Notes: generated from the sequence alone by a model not told the origin. A stretch of 64,000 nucleotides of DNA from Dreissena polymorpha (GCF_020536995.1 NC_068362.1:1762826-1826825); one strand, 5' to 3'; shown: positions 13,305-31,424, counted from the stretch's first letter. Translations and numbers: made by a program.

Positions 13305-13770
13305 AAAATCCCATTGGAAAAAAATCCCATGGGAAAAAAAATCCCATGTGAGAAAAAATCCCATGGGGTTTAAAAATCTAAATCCCATGGGATTTTTTTT
13401 TAAACACGACTTAACGCATTAAAATATCGAAGTTGTTCATCATTTCATAAAATATGATGTTTCTGAAAGTTTCATGAATAAATCTCTCAAAATAAGAAAA
13501 AAAAATCCCATGGGATTTTTTTCTCCCATTTTAAAATGGGATTTTTTTATTACTTAATATTTGTATATATAATTGGCATAAAACCAATATACAGTCCTTA
13601 AATAACGTTAAAATACTTGCAAACGCAAATAAAACACGTTTTTTAAAATGTTCAAAATCCCATGGGATTTTTCTCCCATTTGCAAATTATGGGAGAAAAA
13701 AAATCCCATGGGAGAAAAAAAACCATGGGAAAATCGAAAATCCCATGGGAAAATGCAAAAATCCCATGGG
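13305..13770. repeat. Array of the palindrome tcccatggga in A/T spacers
   Basis: At least eight copies of the self-complementary core cccatggg, mostly as aaatcccatgggattt, are spaced irregularly by A- and T-runs. Longer nested palindromes are present too, such as tcccattttaaaatggga near 13524. The region can form many alternative hairpins. Confidence 0.9.
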
Positions 13771-13972
13771 AACCCCAACTTTGCTTATAAATTTTATAGT
13801 GAAGAAAACGCGTGTTTTGAGTGAAAATAACCAATTATTAATCAACGATAAGACTTTTATCGCATACTATGTCTCAAAGTAGCAAATCTTTAAGAAAAAG
13901 GGTACTTAAGTTTGCGAAATTTCGGTTTCGCAAAGTTTTTCCGGTGGCCGTTGTATCCAGTCCTGTTGAAAT

Positions 13973-14195
13973 TGACCGAATTTGGATCCATTCTGGACAT
14001 TTTCAAGAGTGTACCCAGCTCTATTGTTACTTGCCAAAATTGGATCCATTCTATACAATTTCAAGAGTCTAGCCTGTACTATTGATACATGTACTTAACA
14101 AAATTGGATCCAATCTGGACATTTTCAAGCGTTTAGCCAGCCTTGTTGATACTGACCGAATTCGGATTCATTCTGGACATTGTCAAAATATTTTT
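13973..14195. repeat. ~58-bp minisatellite, about 3.7 units (orientation 1)
   Basis: Units contain ttggatccattctggacatt and ttcaagagt. They are the reverse complement of the units at 17343-17960, so the two arrays are inverted with about 3.1 kb between them. Confidence 0.85.
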
Positions 14196-14250
14196 GATTG
14201 ATCATATAATGTCCCTGGGATGAAAATAAGCCACACCTTTTTGCTTTTTA

Positions 14251-14560
14251 TTAAAGGGGCCTTTTCAAGTTTTGGTAAATTGTCAAAATTGTTTCAGATT
14301 TTTATGTCCCCCACCACTATAGTGGTTTATAAAATTATAAAGTGTTGCAATGCAAAACGATTGAATAATATGGAAAGTTCTGTTGTCGTTGCTATATTTT
14401 GTGAAACTACGAGAATTGCTTATATAAAGTATAAAATACCTTCCAGATTGTATGAGCACAAATGGCTGAGTGGTCAAAGCAGTAGACTTTTACTCCAGCA
14501 CTCCACTTGTCAGTGGTTCTATCCCTGTTGAGGGTTCAACCAAGATTTGATTTTCAATTT
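14251..14560 (+). mobile_element. tRNA-derived SINE-like element, second copy
   Basis: It shares the ttaaaggggccttttca left end and the internal taaagtgttgcaatgcaaaac segment with the element at 4572. A box 14463-14474 (TGGCTGAGTGGT) and B box 14515-14525 (GGTTCTATCCC) mark a tRNA-like head. Near 14308 a short hairpin (ccaccactatagtgg) replaces about 120 bp present in the other copy. The same hairpin core ends the array at 19110-19137. The right inverted end is not recognisable, so the boundary is approximate. Confidence 0.65.
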
Positions 14561-15102
14561 GTGTCTTGTTACACACTGGGGACCATGGCGTTTTCCTTAT
14601 ATGCATGTTATAAAAATTATTATTATCCTAAACAACAAAGATAAGGAGCCTGCAATTGAGGTTGCATCTGAATATTGTATGGTATTTGTTTGAACGACAC
14701 AGGCCCTCTGGGACCTATTTAAAAAAACATTATTGATCCATTTTTTTATCTTTAAGAACTTTTATAATTTTTCTCAGTACATACTCCGGGTTGACTTGAA
14801 ACATACAAACTAGTGAAAATAATAAGTACTGCCATAATTACCATGGTAATGTGTTGTTTTTTTTTGGTTAAAGGCCAATGTGCAGACTTACTACTAAATG
14901 ATGAAACAATGATGTAATGTTACTGTTTTAAATTTTAGATAGTATGTGTTTTGATATTCTTAGCATTTTTATTTATTTTTCATGTAAAATATACACTTTT
15001 GAAAAATGGTGTTTTATAATTGTTCAGTTAAATACAATGGTATTTCAGTTTGGTTATGTAGCGGGGTTTGTGTATTGACACAAGGGGTTATAGTTGCCAA
15101 CT
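14561..15102. other. AT-rich sequence, nothing recognised
   Basis: No gene or clear repeat was seen. Confidence 0.45.
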
Positions 15103-15495
15103 TTTATTATGCCCCCCTTCGAAAAAGAGGGGTTATATTGTTTTGCACATGTCGGTCCGTCGGTTCGTTCAGCAGATGGTTTCCGGATGAGAACGCTTAG
15201 GCCTAGGATCATGAAACTTCATAGGAACATTGATCATGACTGGCAGATGACCCATATTGATTTTCAGGTCACTAGGTCAAAGGTCATGGGCACAGTGACT
15301 CGAAATAGTAAAATTGTTTCCGGATGATAACTCAAGAATGCTTACGCCTAGGATCATGAAACTTCATATGTACATTGATCATAACTGGCAAATGACCCTT
15401 TCGATTTTCAGGTCACTAGGTCAAATGTCAAGGTCACAGTGACTCGAAACAGTAAAATGGTTTCCGGATGATAACTCAAGAACGCTTACGCCTAG
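15103..15495 (-). repeat. Long-period tandem-repeat element with C/G hairpin end
   Basis: It starts with a hairpin (ccccccttcgaaaaagagggg, about 15111-15131), then gtcggtccgtcggttcgttc, then about 2.3 units of ~141 bp carrying ttccggatgataactcaaga, cctaggatcatgaaacttca and ggtcactaggtcaa. The same family lies in the other orientation at 54985-55215. Confidence 0.85.
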
Positions 15496-16319
15496 TTTTA
15501 ATTATATAATTGGTAATGGTATGAAATATAATAACATAAAGTATTATAAGTATTATCATAAATTCTAAATCAGATAATTGACAAATACAACATCAATCAA
15601 ATAATATAATGATTATCATTTTAACAAGTATACAAGTAAATACACTTAAAATAATAAAATGACTCACCAGTAACCATATGAAGAAAAAAACTAAAGATAG
15701 TAGGTTTAAGCAAATGAAAAAGGCTTGTACCTCTTGCAAGGTTTAGTAACGAAATGAATCAAATGTTTCAGATATATAAAACCATAAATATGTATCTGAA
15801 ATCAGCTCACCTAAAAAGCATTCTCCATTAATAATATACGATAGCTCACTCATTCATCACACTGAATCTCTCTTGATTGGATAAGTAGTTATAATTATTT
15901 ATAAAACTGGTGTTTTGTTTTGTTTTCATTGTGTTGCCTTTTTGCTTTTTGCTTTCTCTGAGAAACATCTTGATTTTTTTCATTTGCTTTATTAGGTTTG
16001 CATTCTGATGCCTTTTTTGCTTTTGCTTTCTTTGAGCTTAACAGTATGTATATATATAATACTAGTGACACTACAACAGTTTGCTGTTGTTGTCTTATTT
16101 CGTTCATTTCATTTGATATCTTGTTGAAGAACTTGTAGTACTGTATGTATGTAGCATTAATCAATGCTTCTTTGCTTATCATTTGCCTTTGAAGCTCTGA
16201 AGTAATGCTAGTTACACATGCGGGATAATCATTTCAGCATTAGTATTGTATTATTTTGCTTTTATAATTATATTTTATTTTTTATTCATCAGTGTTGTAT
16301 TTTGTTGCTTATATTGTGT
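15496..16319. other. AT-rich sequence, nothing recognised
   Basis: A 95-codon Lys-rich minus-strand frame (15895-16182) has no recognisable domain and is probably chance. Confidence 0.4.
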
Positions 16320-16745
16320 GAAATTTGCTGATCATTTTCCTTCATATCTGGTTTGAGGTGATAATTTCCTTTAAGCCCTTTTTATTTTGTGGCATTATTG
16401 TGTTTTGTTTTCTTTGTAAGCATTTTTACACCATTTCTTTTTATGGTACCTTAGGCCCCTTCCTTGTGTCAACATCAACAATCTAACAAACAGCTCTTAG
16501 TTTTGAATGTATAGTACTGATATTATATTTCTGCTTACATTTGAATAATGTCCTATAGGAATACTGCTTTAATTGTGTTTTTATTGTGCTTTATTAGAAT
16601 AACAATTTCTTATGTATGCTATGTATTATTGATGTGTTGCAATTTGCTGCTGCTTGTTAGTTTGGTAAACAGCTATACATAGCGTATGTTATATACATGT
16701 TATTTCATACTGACAATAAATACATTTTGATGTGATTTGATTAAA
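16320..16745 (+). mobile_element. Putative 3' tail of a retroelement (shared with 29165-29585)
   Basis: Ordered matches link this stretch to 29165-29585: gctgatcattt near the start and ggtaaacagctatacata near the end, followed by a poly(A)-signal-like sequence (caataaatac here, ttaaaataaaa there). The order, spacing and AATAAA-like ends suggest a diverged non-LTR 3' untranslated tail. No reverse-transcriptase frame adjoins it. Confidence 0.4.
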
Positions 16746-17342
16746 GATGAGTGTTTGTGAATACCCTGTTACATACTCCCTCTGTAGAGAAAAAATGCTC
16801 CTGAGATTGAATTTCTTTTGTATACCCTAAACACAACAATTTATATAAATTAATATATTCTTACTAGAATACTTCACTTTTACCTATATCAGCAATTTAA
16901 AATTACTGCGTACACTATCCACCATAGTAGATAATGTTTACAAGGACTGGAGTGTTAAAGTGCGTGGAAAAATTAGTAAGATCATGACCTATATATGCCT
17001 GAAAACAGCTGTTCAATCTGCTGAGGGTTGACCTATAAGTAAGATGTAAACAGATCTTAGAATCATGTACAGGGAAATTTAGCACAGTTATTCAACTTAG
17101 AAGTTTAAAATTAACTACACACCATAATTGCAATACAAATTTATAGATTTAAATAATAAAATAACGAAAAAAAAAACAGCCTTTATTTAATAATCAAGAT
17201 ATTTATCACTATATACGGTTACTGATTATTTGAAAGTTATTTACAAACCTCTCTGTATCAGATAGTATTAATCTTTAATACTAGTGATTAACATGGTAAA
17301 AAATTATACACAAGAGGAACATACACAATATAATTTTTGAAA
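16746..17342. other. AT-rich sequence, nothing recognised
   Basis: No coding sequence or repeat could be supported. Confidence 0.45.
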
Positions 17343-17960
17343 TCGTCTAGAATGGATACAATTTCGGTAAGTATCAATACAGCTGGCTAGATTCTTGAAA
17401 TTGTCTAGAATGGATCCAATTTTAGTAAGTATCAAGAGAGCTGGCTAGACTCTTGAAATTGTCTAGAATGGATCCCATTTTGGTAAGAATCAATGGAGCT
17501 GGCTAACTCTTGAAAACGTCTAGAATGGATCCAATTTTAGTAAGTATCAATAGAGCTGGCTAGACTCTTGAAATCGTCTAGAATGGATCCAATTTCGATA
17601 ACTATCAATAGAACTAGACTCTTGAAACTGTCGTATGGATTCCATTTTGGCAAGTATCAATAGAGCTGGCTAACTCTTGAAATCGTCTAGAATGGATACA
17701 ATTTTGGTAAGTATCAGTATACCTGGTTAATTATTGAAATCGTCTAGAATTGATCCAATTTTGGAAAGCATCAAGAGAGCTGACTAGACTCTTGAAATCG
17801 TCTAGAATGGATCCAATTTCGGTATGAATAGAGCTGGCTAGACTCTATCAAAAGAGCTGGCTAGACTCTTGAATTTTTTTTGTCTTGAATGGATCCAAAT
17901 TGGTAAGTATCACTACAGCTGGCTATATTCTTGAAATCGTCTAGAATGGATACAATTTTG
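17343..17960. repeat. ~58-bp minisatellite, about 10-11 units (orientation 2)
   Basis: Units read tctagaatggatccaatttt, then ggtaagtatcaatagagctgg, then ctagactcttgaaatcg. Each has a BamHI-like ggatcc and a splice-donor-like ggtaagtat. It is the reverse complement of the array at 13973-14195. Confidence 0.93.
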
Positions 17961-18223
17961 TTTTGATGAGCGGTACTTCGGTTGAAAAGACAGATTTTAC
18001 TGGTAACCATTGTGCATATCAACAGTTTTATTGATACTTTGACACCCTTTAATCCACATTTGGTCTTTATCAACAGCGATTTTCTTTTCAAATAATTTAT
18101 TAAACAAAAAAAAAACATTGTCGTAAACAATGCTGCAAATATATAGATTTTGTATCCATTGTAGCAATTTATATATGATCCAAAATAGACACGACCGTTT
18201 CGATTTCAAAAGAGGAAGTGAGA
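17961..18223. other. Left flank of the MULE insertion
   Basis: No gene is recognised. The 25 bp before the target site (ttcaaaagaggaagtgag) recur at 37411-37430, and downstream of the MULE gctacaccacac matches ggcaacaccacac at 37443. So the insertion lies inside a dispersed sequence whose uninterrupted relative is at about 37405-37460. Confidence 0.55.
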
Positions 18224-18234
18224 CAAATTAATGA
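18224..18234. repeat. Target-site duplication of the MULE, left copy
   Basis: The 11-mer caaattaatga here is repeated exactly at 26233-26243, on the outer edge of the opposite inverted end. An 8-11-bp duplication is typical of the Mutator superfamily. Confidence 0.9.
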
Positions 18235-18236
18235 TT

Positions 18237-18345
18237 TGTCGGCTCTTTCGGCCCCAAGCTCTTTCGGCCCCGGTTTTTCAGGCTCTTTCGGCCCCAATTT
18301 CAGGCTCTTTCGGCCCAGGTACCAGGCTTTTTCGGCCCCATTTTT
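18237..18345. repeat. Left inverted end of MULE: five ggctctttcggcccc units
   Basis: Five copies or variants of ggctctttcggcccc are separated by a few bases. The right end holds the same array inverted. Clustered subterminal repeats of this kind are commonly transposase-binding sites in DNA transposons (inference). Confidence 0.88.
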
Positions 18346-18479
18346 TATTTGAATAAATCGTTGCAAATATGTTGGTCGAAACTCTTTAAAACTATGGAAT
18401 ATTGTTTATTACACTAATATATTATCTTTATTGAGGATTAATGCATATGAAACAAGATGTGTTTGTGAAACACTATGTC

Positions 18480-19140
18480 CCCGTATATGACGTTTGACCT
18501 TGACCCTTCACCACTCAAAATGTGCAGCTCCATGAGATACACATGCATGTCAAATATAAAATTGCTAGCTTCAATATTGCAGAAGTGACATTACATGAAC
18601 AATTTTGACCTATATATTTGACCTTGAAGGATGACCTTGACCTTGACCTTTCACCACTCAAAATGTGCAACTCCATGAGATACACATGCGTGCAAAATAT
18701 CAAGTTGCTATCTTCAATATTGCAAAAGTACTCATAAAATGAGCGATTTCGGCCACATATATTTGACCTCTGACCTTGAAGGATGACCTTGACCTTGACC
18801 TTTCACCACTCAAAATGTGCAGCTCCATGAGATACACATGCATGCCAAATATCAAGTTGCTATCTTGAATATTGAAATATTTCAAAAGTGTATATTAAAT
18901 GAGCGATTTTGACCCATATATTTGACCTTTGGCCTGAAGGATAACCTTGACCTTGACCTTTCACCACTCAAAATCTGCAGCTCCATGAGATACATATGCA
19001 TGCCAAATATCAAGTTGCTATCTTCAATATTTCAAAAGTTATTGCAAATGTTAAAGTTGGCGCAAACCAACAGACTAACCAACAGACCAACAGACAGGGC
19101 AAAAACAATATGTCCCCCACTACTATAGTGGGGGACATAA
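18480..19140 (+). repeat. Long-period tandem-repeat element nested in the MULE
   Basis: Four units of about 142-156 bp each contain caccactcaaaatgtgcagc, tccatgagatacacatgcat and atcaagttgctatcttcaat. The element ends with gacagggcaaaaacaatatg and a hairpin at 19112-19136 (cccccactactatagtggggg). A relative ends the array at 58720-59375. Confidence 0.88.
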
Positions 19141-19658
19141 AAAGATTCTCTTTGTCTTTTGCTTCAGGTATATCGTCGTCGAAATGAGAAGAATAGATAC
19201 AAGAATATGAGACGGCTTTTAAAATAAAACAAACTATAAACTAATTTATATTACATTTATTTGGATAATTTTAAAGTTATAACAATAAGGAATACATACG
19301 TCTTAACAACACAATACATTAATTTAACCTAATTACATACTACATAATTTACTACACACAAGTTGTTTATTTTATTAATAATGCAATTACATCATCATAA
19401 TAATCATCATATAAATATTAATCATCATCATTCATCATAAGAGTCACAATCATCAGTATAATAATAATGATCATCAAAATTATCATCATCATAATAATCA
19501 GCATAAGAAACATCAGCATTTAAATCATCATCATTATACTTATCAGCATAAATACACCATAGTCTGCAGCAGCATAATAATCTTCAGCATCAAAAGAATC
19601 ACTCTAATAATAATCATCATCATCATTATAATTGCATAATTTATTTGTAACTTAATAA

Positions 19659-25623
<5,965 letters not shown>

Positions 25624-26125
25624 CACAAATTTACAAACAATAACACTTACAAATTTATTTACGATTAACACAAGTAACATCCAATATCATACCAAATTTC
25701 ACAGCACAATTATAGAACTAGTAACCAAAGTATAACATAGATAGCAAAATGACTTATGATACCAATTAACACAATAATAGCACTTTTATACGTTTTTGCA
25801 ATAATTTCGTTAAGAATTGCTAAATAACCGACAAAAAAACAACAATGGAACATACCAAACAAATACTCATCATTTACACCTTTAATCAAACGCAATATTT
25901 AACAAACAAACCGACAATCGATACAATTTAAAGCCGGCACAATGTAACAATTAAAACAATTACATACATTGGTAACAGTTTGTAAAACAATAATGGTTTT
26001 CAATTAATTTCATTTTATCATCAATAATCAAAAGCAATACAAAGGAACAAACCGACAACTCAATATATATCATTTTGAACACCTTTATTCAATCATACAC
26101 CCTAGTTAATAGGTGTAGAAAAATA

Positions 26126-26232
26126 TGGGGCCGAATGAGCCTGGTCGATTTGGGGCCGAATAAGCTTGGGGCCGAGAAGCCTGAAATTTCGGACTGGGCC
26201 GAAAGAGCTTGGGGCCGAAAGAGCCTGCTACC
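26126..26232. repeat. Right inverted end of MULE: five ggggccgaaagagcc units
   Basis: Inverted counterpart of 18237-18345. It has five units, the two outermost the best preserved. Confidence 0.88.
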
Positions 26233-26243
26233 CAAATTAATGA
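26233..26243. repeat. Target-site duplication of the MULE, right copy
   Basis: Exact repeat of the 11-mer caaattaatga at 18224-18234. Confidence 0.9.
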
Positions 26244-26529
26244 CATTTTAATGTCAAGGCTACACCACACGTAGCTAAAGAAGCTTCAGCGTACAGTTTA
26301 TATAGTATTGACATACCGAGCGTCGTTTAAAAATTAAACAAGAGTAATAAAGGGTATAAAAAGGCGAAAAATAACTGTCTCGGCGTGGACGTCGCCATCT
26401 TGACTATCACGTGATTACCCCCTCTGTAAACAAATATAAAAACATATTCTTAGTCTGCACACTCATAGATGACAGAATAATAGCAAAAGTTTACTTGTTA
26501 CAAAATGATTCATTTTTGGTTACATTTAA
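26244..26529. other. Spacer between MULE and Myb/SANT-like gene
   Basis: No gene is seen. This is the 3' flank of the minus-strand gene ending at 26530. Confidence 0.5.
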
Positions 26530-28169
26530 CTATTGTTGGTTTTTCAAAACATCAATCAATTTACTGAAAAGTGAAACTTTTTCATTGTGCATTTGTTTAG
26601 CAGTTTCCAATTTTTCCCTTTCCCTTTTTTCTTCTTGATCCTGAAACACTTTTAGAAAGTTGATGACTTGAGTTGCAGAGCTTTCTCTTCTTTCTTTTGT
26701 CTTGCATGCCTTTTTAGGTGGCTCACCTGAATCCGAGTCCCCCTCTTCACGCTGACATGATGGTGTTGATCCATGATCTGAATCTGGCTCTTCGGATTGG
26801 CTATTTGACGATGATGACAAAGTGTAGACTGGCGTGGTATCATGCCTGTCTAGAAGTATGTCGTCCAAATTCTATGGATTTTCTGTCCTTTCCAGTTTGC
26901 CTATTTAGGTCCTTTACCCGTCTATATGAAGACAGAAGTGTCTTCCATCGTCCTTCTACCTGTTTTGGTGTGAATGAATAACCCATGAAATTTTATTCAT
27001 TTGTAACTTCCAACCACAAAATCTTTTTTTTATTGATGGATTTTTGAATTATTCCACTTTGTCTTTGTATAACGCAATAAGTAGTTCTGTTTGTGGCCTT
27101 GACCACTTTAATGTCTCTGTAGAACTAGAAGTGTCATCTTGTTCTTTGTGTAGAAGCTCTGCTACTTCTGCCACAGCAGAAGTTGTCCCTACAATAGCAA
27201 CAATGTAATTTAAGTAAAACTTAAGTTGGTAAACTGAAGATTTTTTATATTTATAGCAGGACTACTGAATGTGGCAGTTTGGTAAGTTTCAACTACATGT
27301 ATTTCATAACAAAGGTTTAAGCAGAATGGCATTCACAGAATCTTTAGACAGACGGAAAGTGCAATGCTGAACAATCCCTGCCAATGTTAAATGGAAGGGG
27401 CATAATAATAACCATCTTGTTTGTAATTTACAACCCGCACACACCACCAATTTGTTAACAAGCTTTTTTGACATTATTGGACACAAGTGTGTTATGACAA
27501 ATGTTGCTCCTAGATCATGTGCCTTTTCTTTAATTAACTAGAAATATGTCCATAGGACACTGTATCCCTGCTAATTGGCACAGGTAACAATAGGCCTGAG
27601 TTCTCAATGTTACTGACCATAAGATTACAATTTTAAGTTTGCATCAACAGCCATGTGACCTACATGTAGATAGTTAACCAAATGAACCAATTTAAATACT
27701 TTGGCATACAGAAATAAAGTAGTAAGAAATAGTAGACGAAAGACACAATTACTCTGAAGAGTGGTTTCATCACTGGAATATTTTGTCATAGTCAAGTTAA
27801 CACAGATTAAAGGTCGAACCTTGATTGATTAGCGATGAGATGTATCCGTACGCTCGTTGTCTGGTAAGCGGATCTGAAAAGAAAATTCATAGTAAATTGA
27901 ATGACTTCTGGGAAATTTGTTTGGAAGCAGTAACCCAACATTTATTTCACCAAGACTTATATTGTTTTTTGTGTGTGTTTGTTTTTGGCAAAATTTTAAA
28001 TATAAGTATATGAAATCAATGCATGTATTAACTTTAAAGCCCTCAAAAAAGTAAGACTTGTTCCTGTACACTTTGCCATCAATATTTTTTTATTTTAGCT
28101 CAGCTAATTTAATACAAACAAGTGAATTTTAACAAGTTACACTCAACTGTGGGTGGCTTGACCTGTGAA

Positions 28170-28345
28170 CTTGTGACCCAAAAATAAGTGTGGCGTGTAG
28201 ATCTCAAGGTGCAGCTACACATGAAGTTTCAACGTTGTAAGTAGAAGCACTATGATTTTAGAGCCATTGTTTAGGTTTAAGCATGACGCAGACGGCAGAC
28301 GCCGGACGGCGAGCTGGCTATGACAATACCTCGGGTTTTCTCCGA
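28170..28345 (+). repeat. Fragment of a long-period dispersed repeat
   Basis: Contains ttgacctgtgaacttgtgac, agacggcagacgccggacgg and a tail with cctcgggttttctccgaaaa, the same plan as 59385-59625 (acggacagactgatggacgg, ctttttctccgaaaagcg). It lies in intron 2 of the Myb/SANT-like gene. Confidence 0.6.
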
Positions 28346-28791
28346 AAACAACCAAGCTAAAAATTTAAAATTACTATTTTTGCCAGATAACCATACATTT
28401 GGATGATAAGTTACACTGTTAGTAACTGATGGGTGTATGGGATATACACTTTAAGTAATTTCATACCATATGAAAACGAAGTTACTGTGTAATGATTATA
28501 TCTCAACCGATTACTCAGAATATATGGAAATTACTCGGGTGTATGGAAAATACACCATGGGCATCTGATTGCTCTTAGCCAATCGAATTTCAATAAAGTA
28601 CATTAAACACAGAAACCAATCGAATTAGGTCATTTTTGTAGAAGGGGCGATATTAACTTAGACTTTAGACTAAACAGTGGAATTTTTAAAAAGCTTAAAA
28701 AATTGTGCGGTCAATCTAGACCAAAATAAAAAAACTTTTTAGGCATAAACAAAATGTATACAAGATATATGTTAGATAAATTCACATAATT

Positions 28792-28848
28792 GACTCTAGA
28801 GCATTTCAATAAGCCGTAAGCTTTGGATGCAATCGAGCTAAAATAAAT
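28792..28848 (+). mobile_element. SINE 3' tail fragment
   Basis: gagcatttcaataagccgta and gatgcaatcgagctaaaata match the 3' part of the SINE at 31425-31620 (gagcgtttcaataagcctgc, gatgcaatcgaactaattta). No tRNA head is present. Confidence 0.7.
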
Positions 28849-29164
28849 TATTACTCTTTAACTTACATACCAGACGAATTTAGCGATTCCACGATCGCCG
28901 TAAGTGCTGCTACTTCATGGTTGACACCATCAATGCTCACAATGAATGTTCTGGAATCACACAAATTGAATAAAAGGAAAGAAGTAAATTATTGTACAAC
29001 CGTGATTGAACTTAATACCAGTCAACTTTAATTGTAACATAGAAAATGCTTTAATCTAAGTAATGTAATACAATAATAACAATTATCGGCTCAAGATCCT
29101 CCCAGATATTATATTATATCTAAGATGTATATCATACTATATATACTATGTTTTCATTCATGTA

Positions 29165-29585
29165 TGTGCTTTGTGAGGTAGCTGCTGATCATTTCCTCGC
29201 AGATCTGATCTGAGGGAATAGCAATTTTCTTAAATCCTTTTTGTATCTGTCGCACCTTTTGTGCCCATATTTCTCATTCAGTCTTTACCCTATTGCTTTA
29301 AAGGCAGCTTGTAGACATTTATAAGTCAAGATCAGCAGGTACAACACACATTTTTTTAATTACACAATGTATTAATGTTATTTATTTTAAACCCACCTTT
29401 GATTTTTCATTCCAGTATATGATACTCTGATGTTTTGTAGTTATTTATTTATTCTCATTGAATCTCAAATATGCTTGCTCAATTGTTACATGTTATGTTG
29501 TTATGATATGTCGGTAAACAGCTATACATAGGTAATGTTTATATTGCCATATATGCACCGACTTAAAATAAAAATTGAATTGGGA
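29165..29585 (+). mobile_element. Putative retroelement 3' tail (shared with 16320-16745)
   Basis: Collinear short matches to 16320-16745 (gctgatcattt, ggtaaacagctatacata) are followed by ttaaaataaaaattg. It lies in intron 1 of the Myb/SANT-like gene, in the opposite orientation. Confidence 0.4.
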
Positions 29586-29856
29586 TCATTTCTGAAGACT
29601 CCTCCCCCGTAGAAATATACCAGAAGTGGCCCTTCTTCGTATTTGAACATATACAGAACTCGTGTTTGCCTTATTGACAACAGATACCATTACCACATAC
29701 TTATTTTATGCTACATGAGAGCGCTTTGTTAGCTTTTGATATCATGAACTTATGTTTCTTTATGAAAATCCATTTTTTTGGCATTGTGAAAAAGATTTAG
29801 TGTTCAAAATACAATTTTAAATGCATTGGTAATACTTACACCAATTGATCGGCCAT

Positions 29857-31424
29857 GTTTTCGTGTCACGTGACCTATTTCGCTTCTTTCTCTTCTGCCT
29901 TTCGCGCGAAATCGAAGGAAGAGCTTCTAAAATTAGAAGACGACCAATCAAACGCTTTAGAAGCGCTCTTCATCTTTCAGAAGCTCTTCCGTTTTACCAA
30001 ACGAACCGGCTAGCTGTTACCTCGTTAGTTCTCTCTCTCTCTCTTTCCCTTACTCCTTTCTTACCTTCCTACATCGAGGTGGCACACTACAGCTTTTTTA
30101 GTCTCGGCCAATCTCGTACACAAGCAGGAGCGAACCGATGTCTGGAAACTGGTCACCTCGCAAATCTGAAAATAAAACAAGCACATTTGCAGAAAGGTTG
30201 AGGCTGTGCCTTCTGAAAAATCTGTAACATTCAAATCAAATGAGTTGGGGCAAAATGTTTTAGTATCGATTATTTCAAATCAAATCATCAGAATTCTGTG
30301 TGTTTCCGAGCCTTTTTAAGCCAGTTTCAACAACAAACTGCCACTTTCCCGCAGAAGCAAGGTGCCTGGAAACCATGTTTTTACATTGGTAACTTACCAA
30401 GTACTAAACAGCAATGGAGAAAATTGGGGATCAAAGGATAAGATTTTTTGTCATAGTTCAATGTCCGTACGCCCTTTCAAATTTCCATACAGAAATACTA
30501 ACCGGAGCCAGCATTACACCTGTTTTCAAATTGCATTAATTCTACTTCCTGTATGCAGCTATAGTTGCAATACCAATGTTTTGGTAACTTACAAACATCC
30601 AAGAAAAATCACCACAGCTCAAACCTGACATTCATTATTATTTAGACACTCAAATTGGTGCTTACTTGAGCAATGTTCTCTTTATTTAAAAATTTGACCG
30701 GGGCCAATTCGCATTGGTGGCTAAAAAGTGTGGTGTGCAGCCTAGAGACGTAATTTGTTGACGCATGTGACCCAGATTCAAACTCGTTCTTCTTATTGTC
30801 AAGATAAGCATGTTTCATAAAAATTTAGCAATATATATGGTCTCTAGAGTGTTAACTACAGTTTAGATTCTTACTACCATCAAAATAAAGCATTATACAG
30901 TGCCAACTTTTCATGTTTCATAATTATTTCGCGCGCTATAGTGATAAGACAAAGGCAACATACAATGTGTGTACATAGAAGGAATATTATTGATAAATTA
31001 TAATTAACGTTATGTTTAAGTTTTAACATCGTCGTGGTTCTGATATTTGTTTGCGTAAAAAGCATTAACTATGATTTACGGTAAGTACCGGTAATTCAAA
31101 TAATTTAGTAAACCATTGATATAAACGAGAACTAAACTCCGGAAATAGTTGATATCTTATGTGAATAAAATGTATGCAGATAACACGAAGGAAGTAATAA
31201 TCTATAATCGTTTTGAAAAATGACTACTCTATCACCTTTTTAAAAGCTGCATATAAGATGCGATTTATAGTTGTGTTTGTGGCAATCCGGAACAGTTCTT
31301 TGCTCCGGAAGTCTAAAGTTTAAACATTTAAATTGTAAGTTTAAGGATCGAATTTTCGATTTTGTTCCAAAATAAGAAACTAATTATCGAATATATTTTT
31401 CAACATTATTTCCCATCCCTAGTT
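29857..31424. other. Upstream flank of the Myb/SANT-like gene
   Basis: The first 250 bp are less AT-rich and include tcacgtgacc, a (ct)n run near 30029-30045 and gagcttct repeats. This is a plausible old promoter region for the minus-strand gene, but nothing diagnostic is seen. The rest shows no gene. Confidence 0.4.

Larger units (their letters stand above)
26530..29856 (-). pseudogene. Decayed Myb/SANT-like DNA-binding protein gene, four exons
   Basis: Exons 29840-29856 (MADQL), 28871-28950, 27820-27873 and about 26530-27188 join in phase with GT-AG introns. The encoded N-terminal part ends in LKWSRPQTELLIALYKDKVE, the first helix of a Myb/SANT-like domain (Trp, hydrophobic, Tyr). Further on, GYSFTPKQVEGRWKTL and YRRVKDLNRQTG are the rest of the domain, then MDDILLDR, an acidic Ser-rich linker and a charged helical tail ending LIDVLKNQQ. 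Such proteins are encoded beside Harbinger transposases and also occur as expanded families in molluscs. The last exon has an in-frame TAA after KDKVE and needs several frame changes between there and MDDILL, so it is probably not functional. No Harbinger transposase is seen nearby. Confidence 0.7.

Noticed and set aside
17343-17960. CRISPR-like regular array
   Set aside because: The genome is eukaryotic and the whole 58-bp unit repeats, with no unique spacers.
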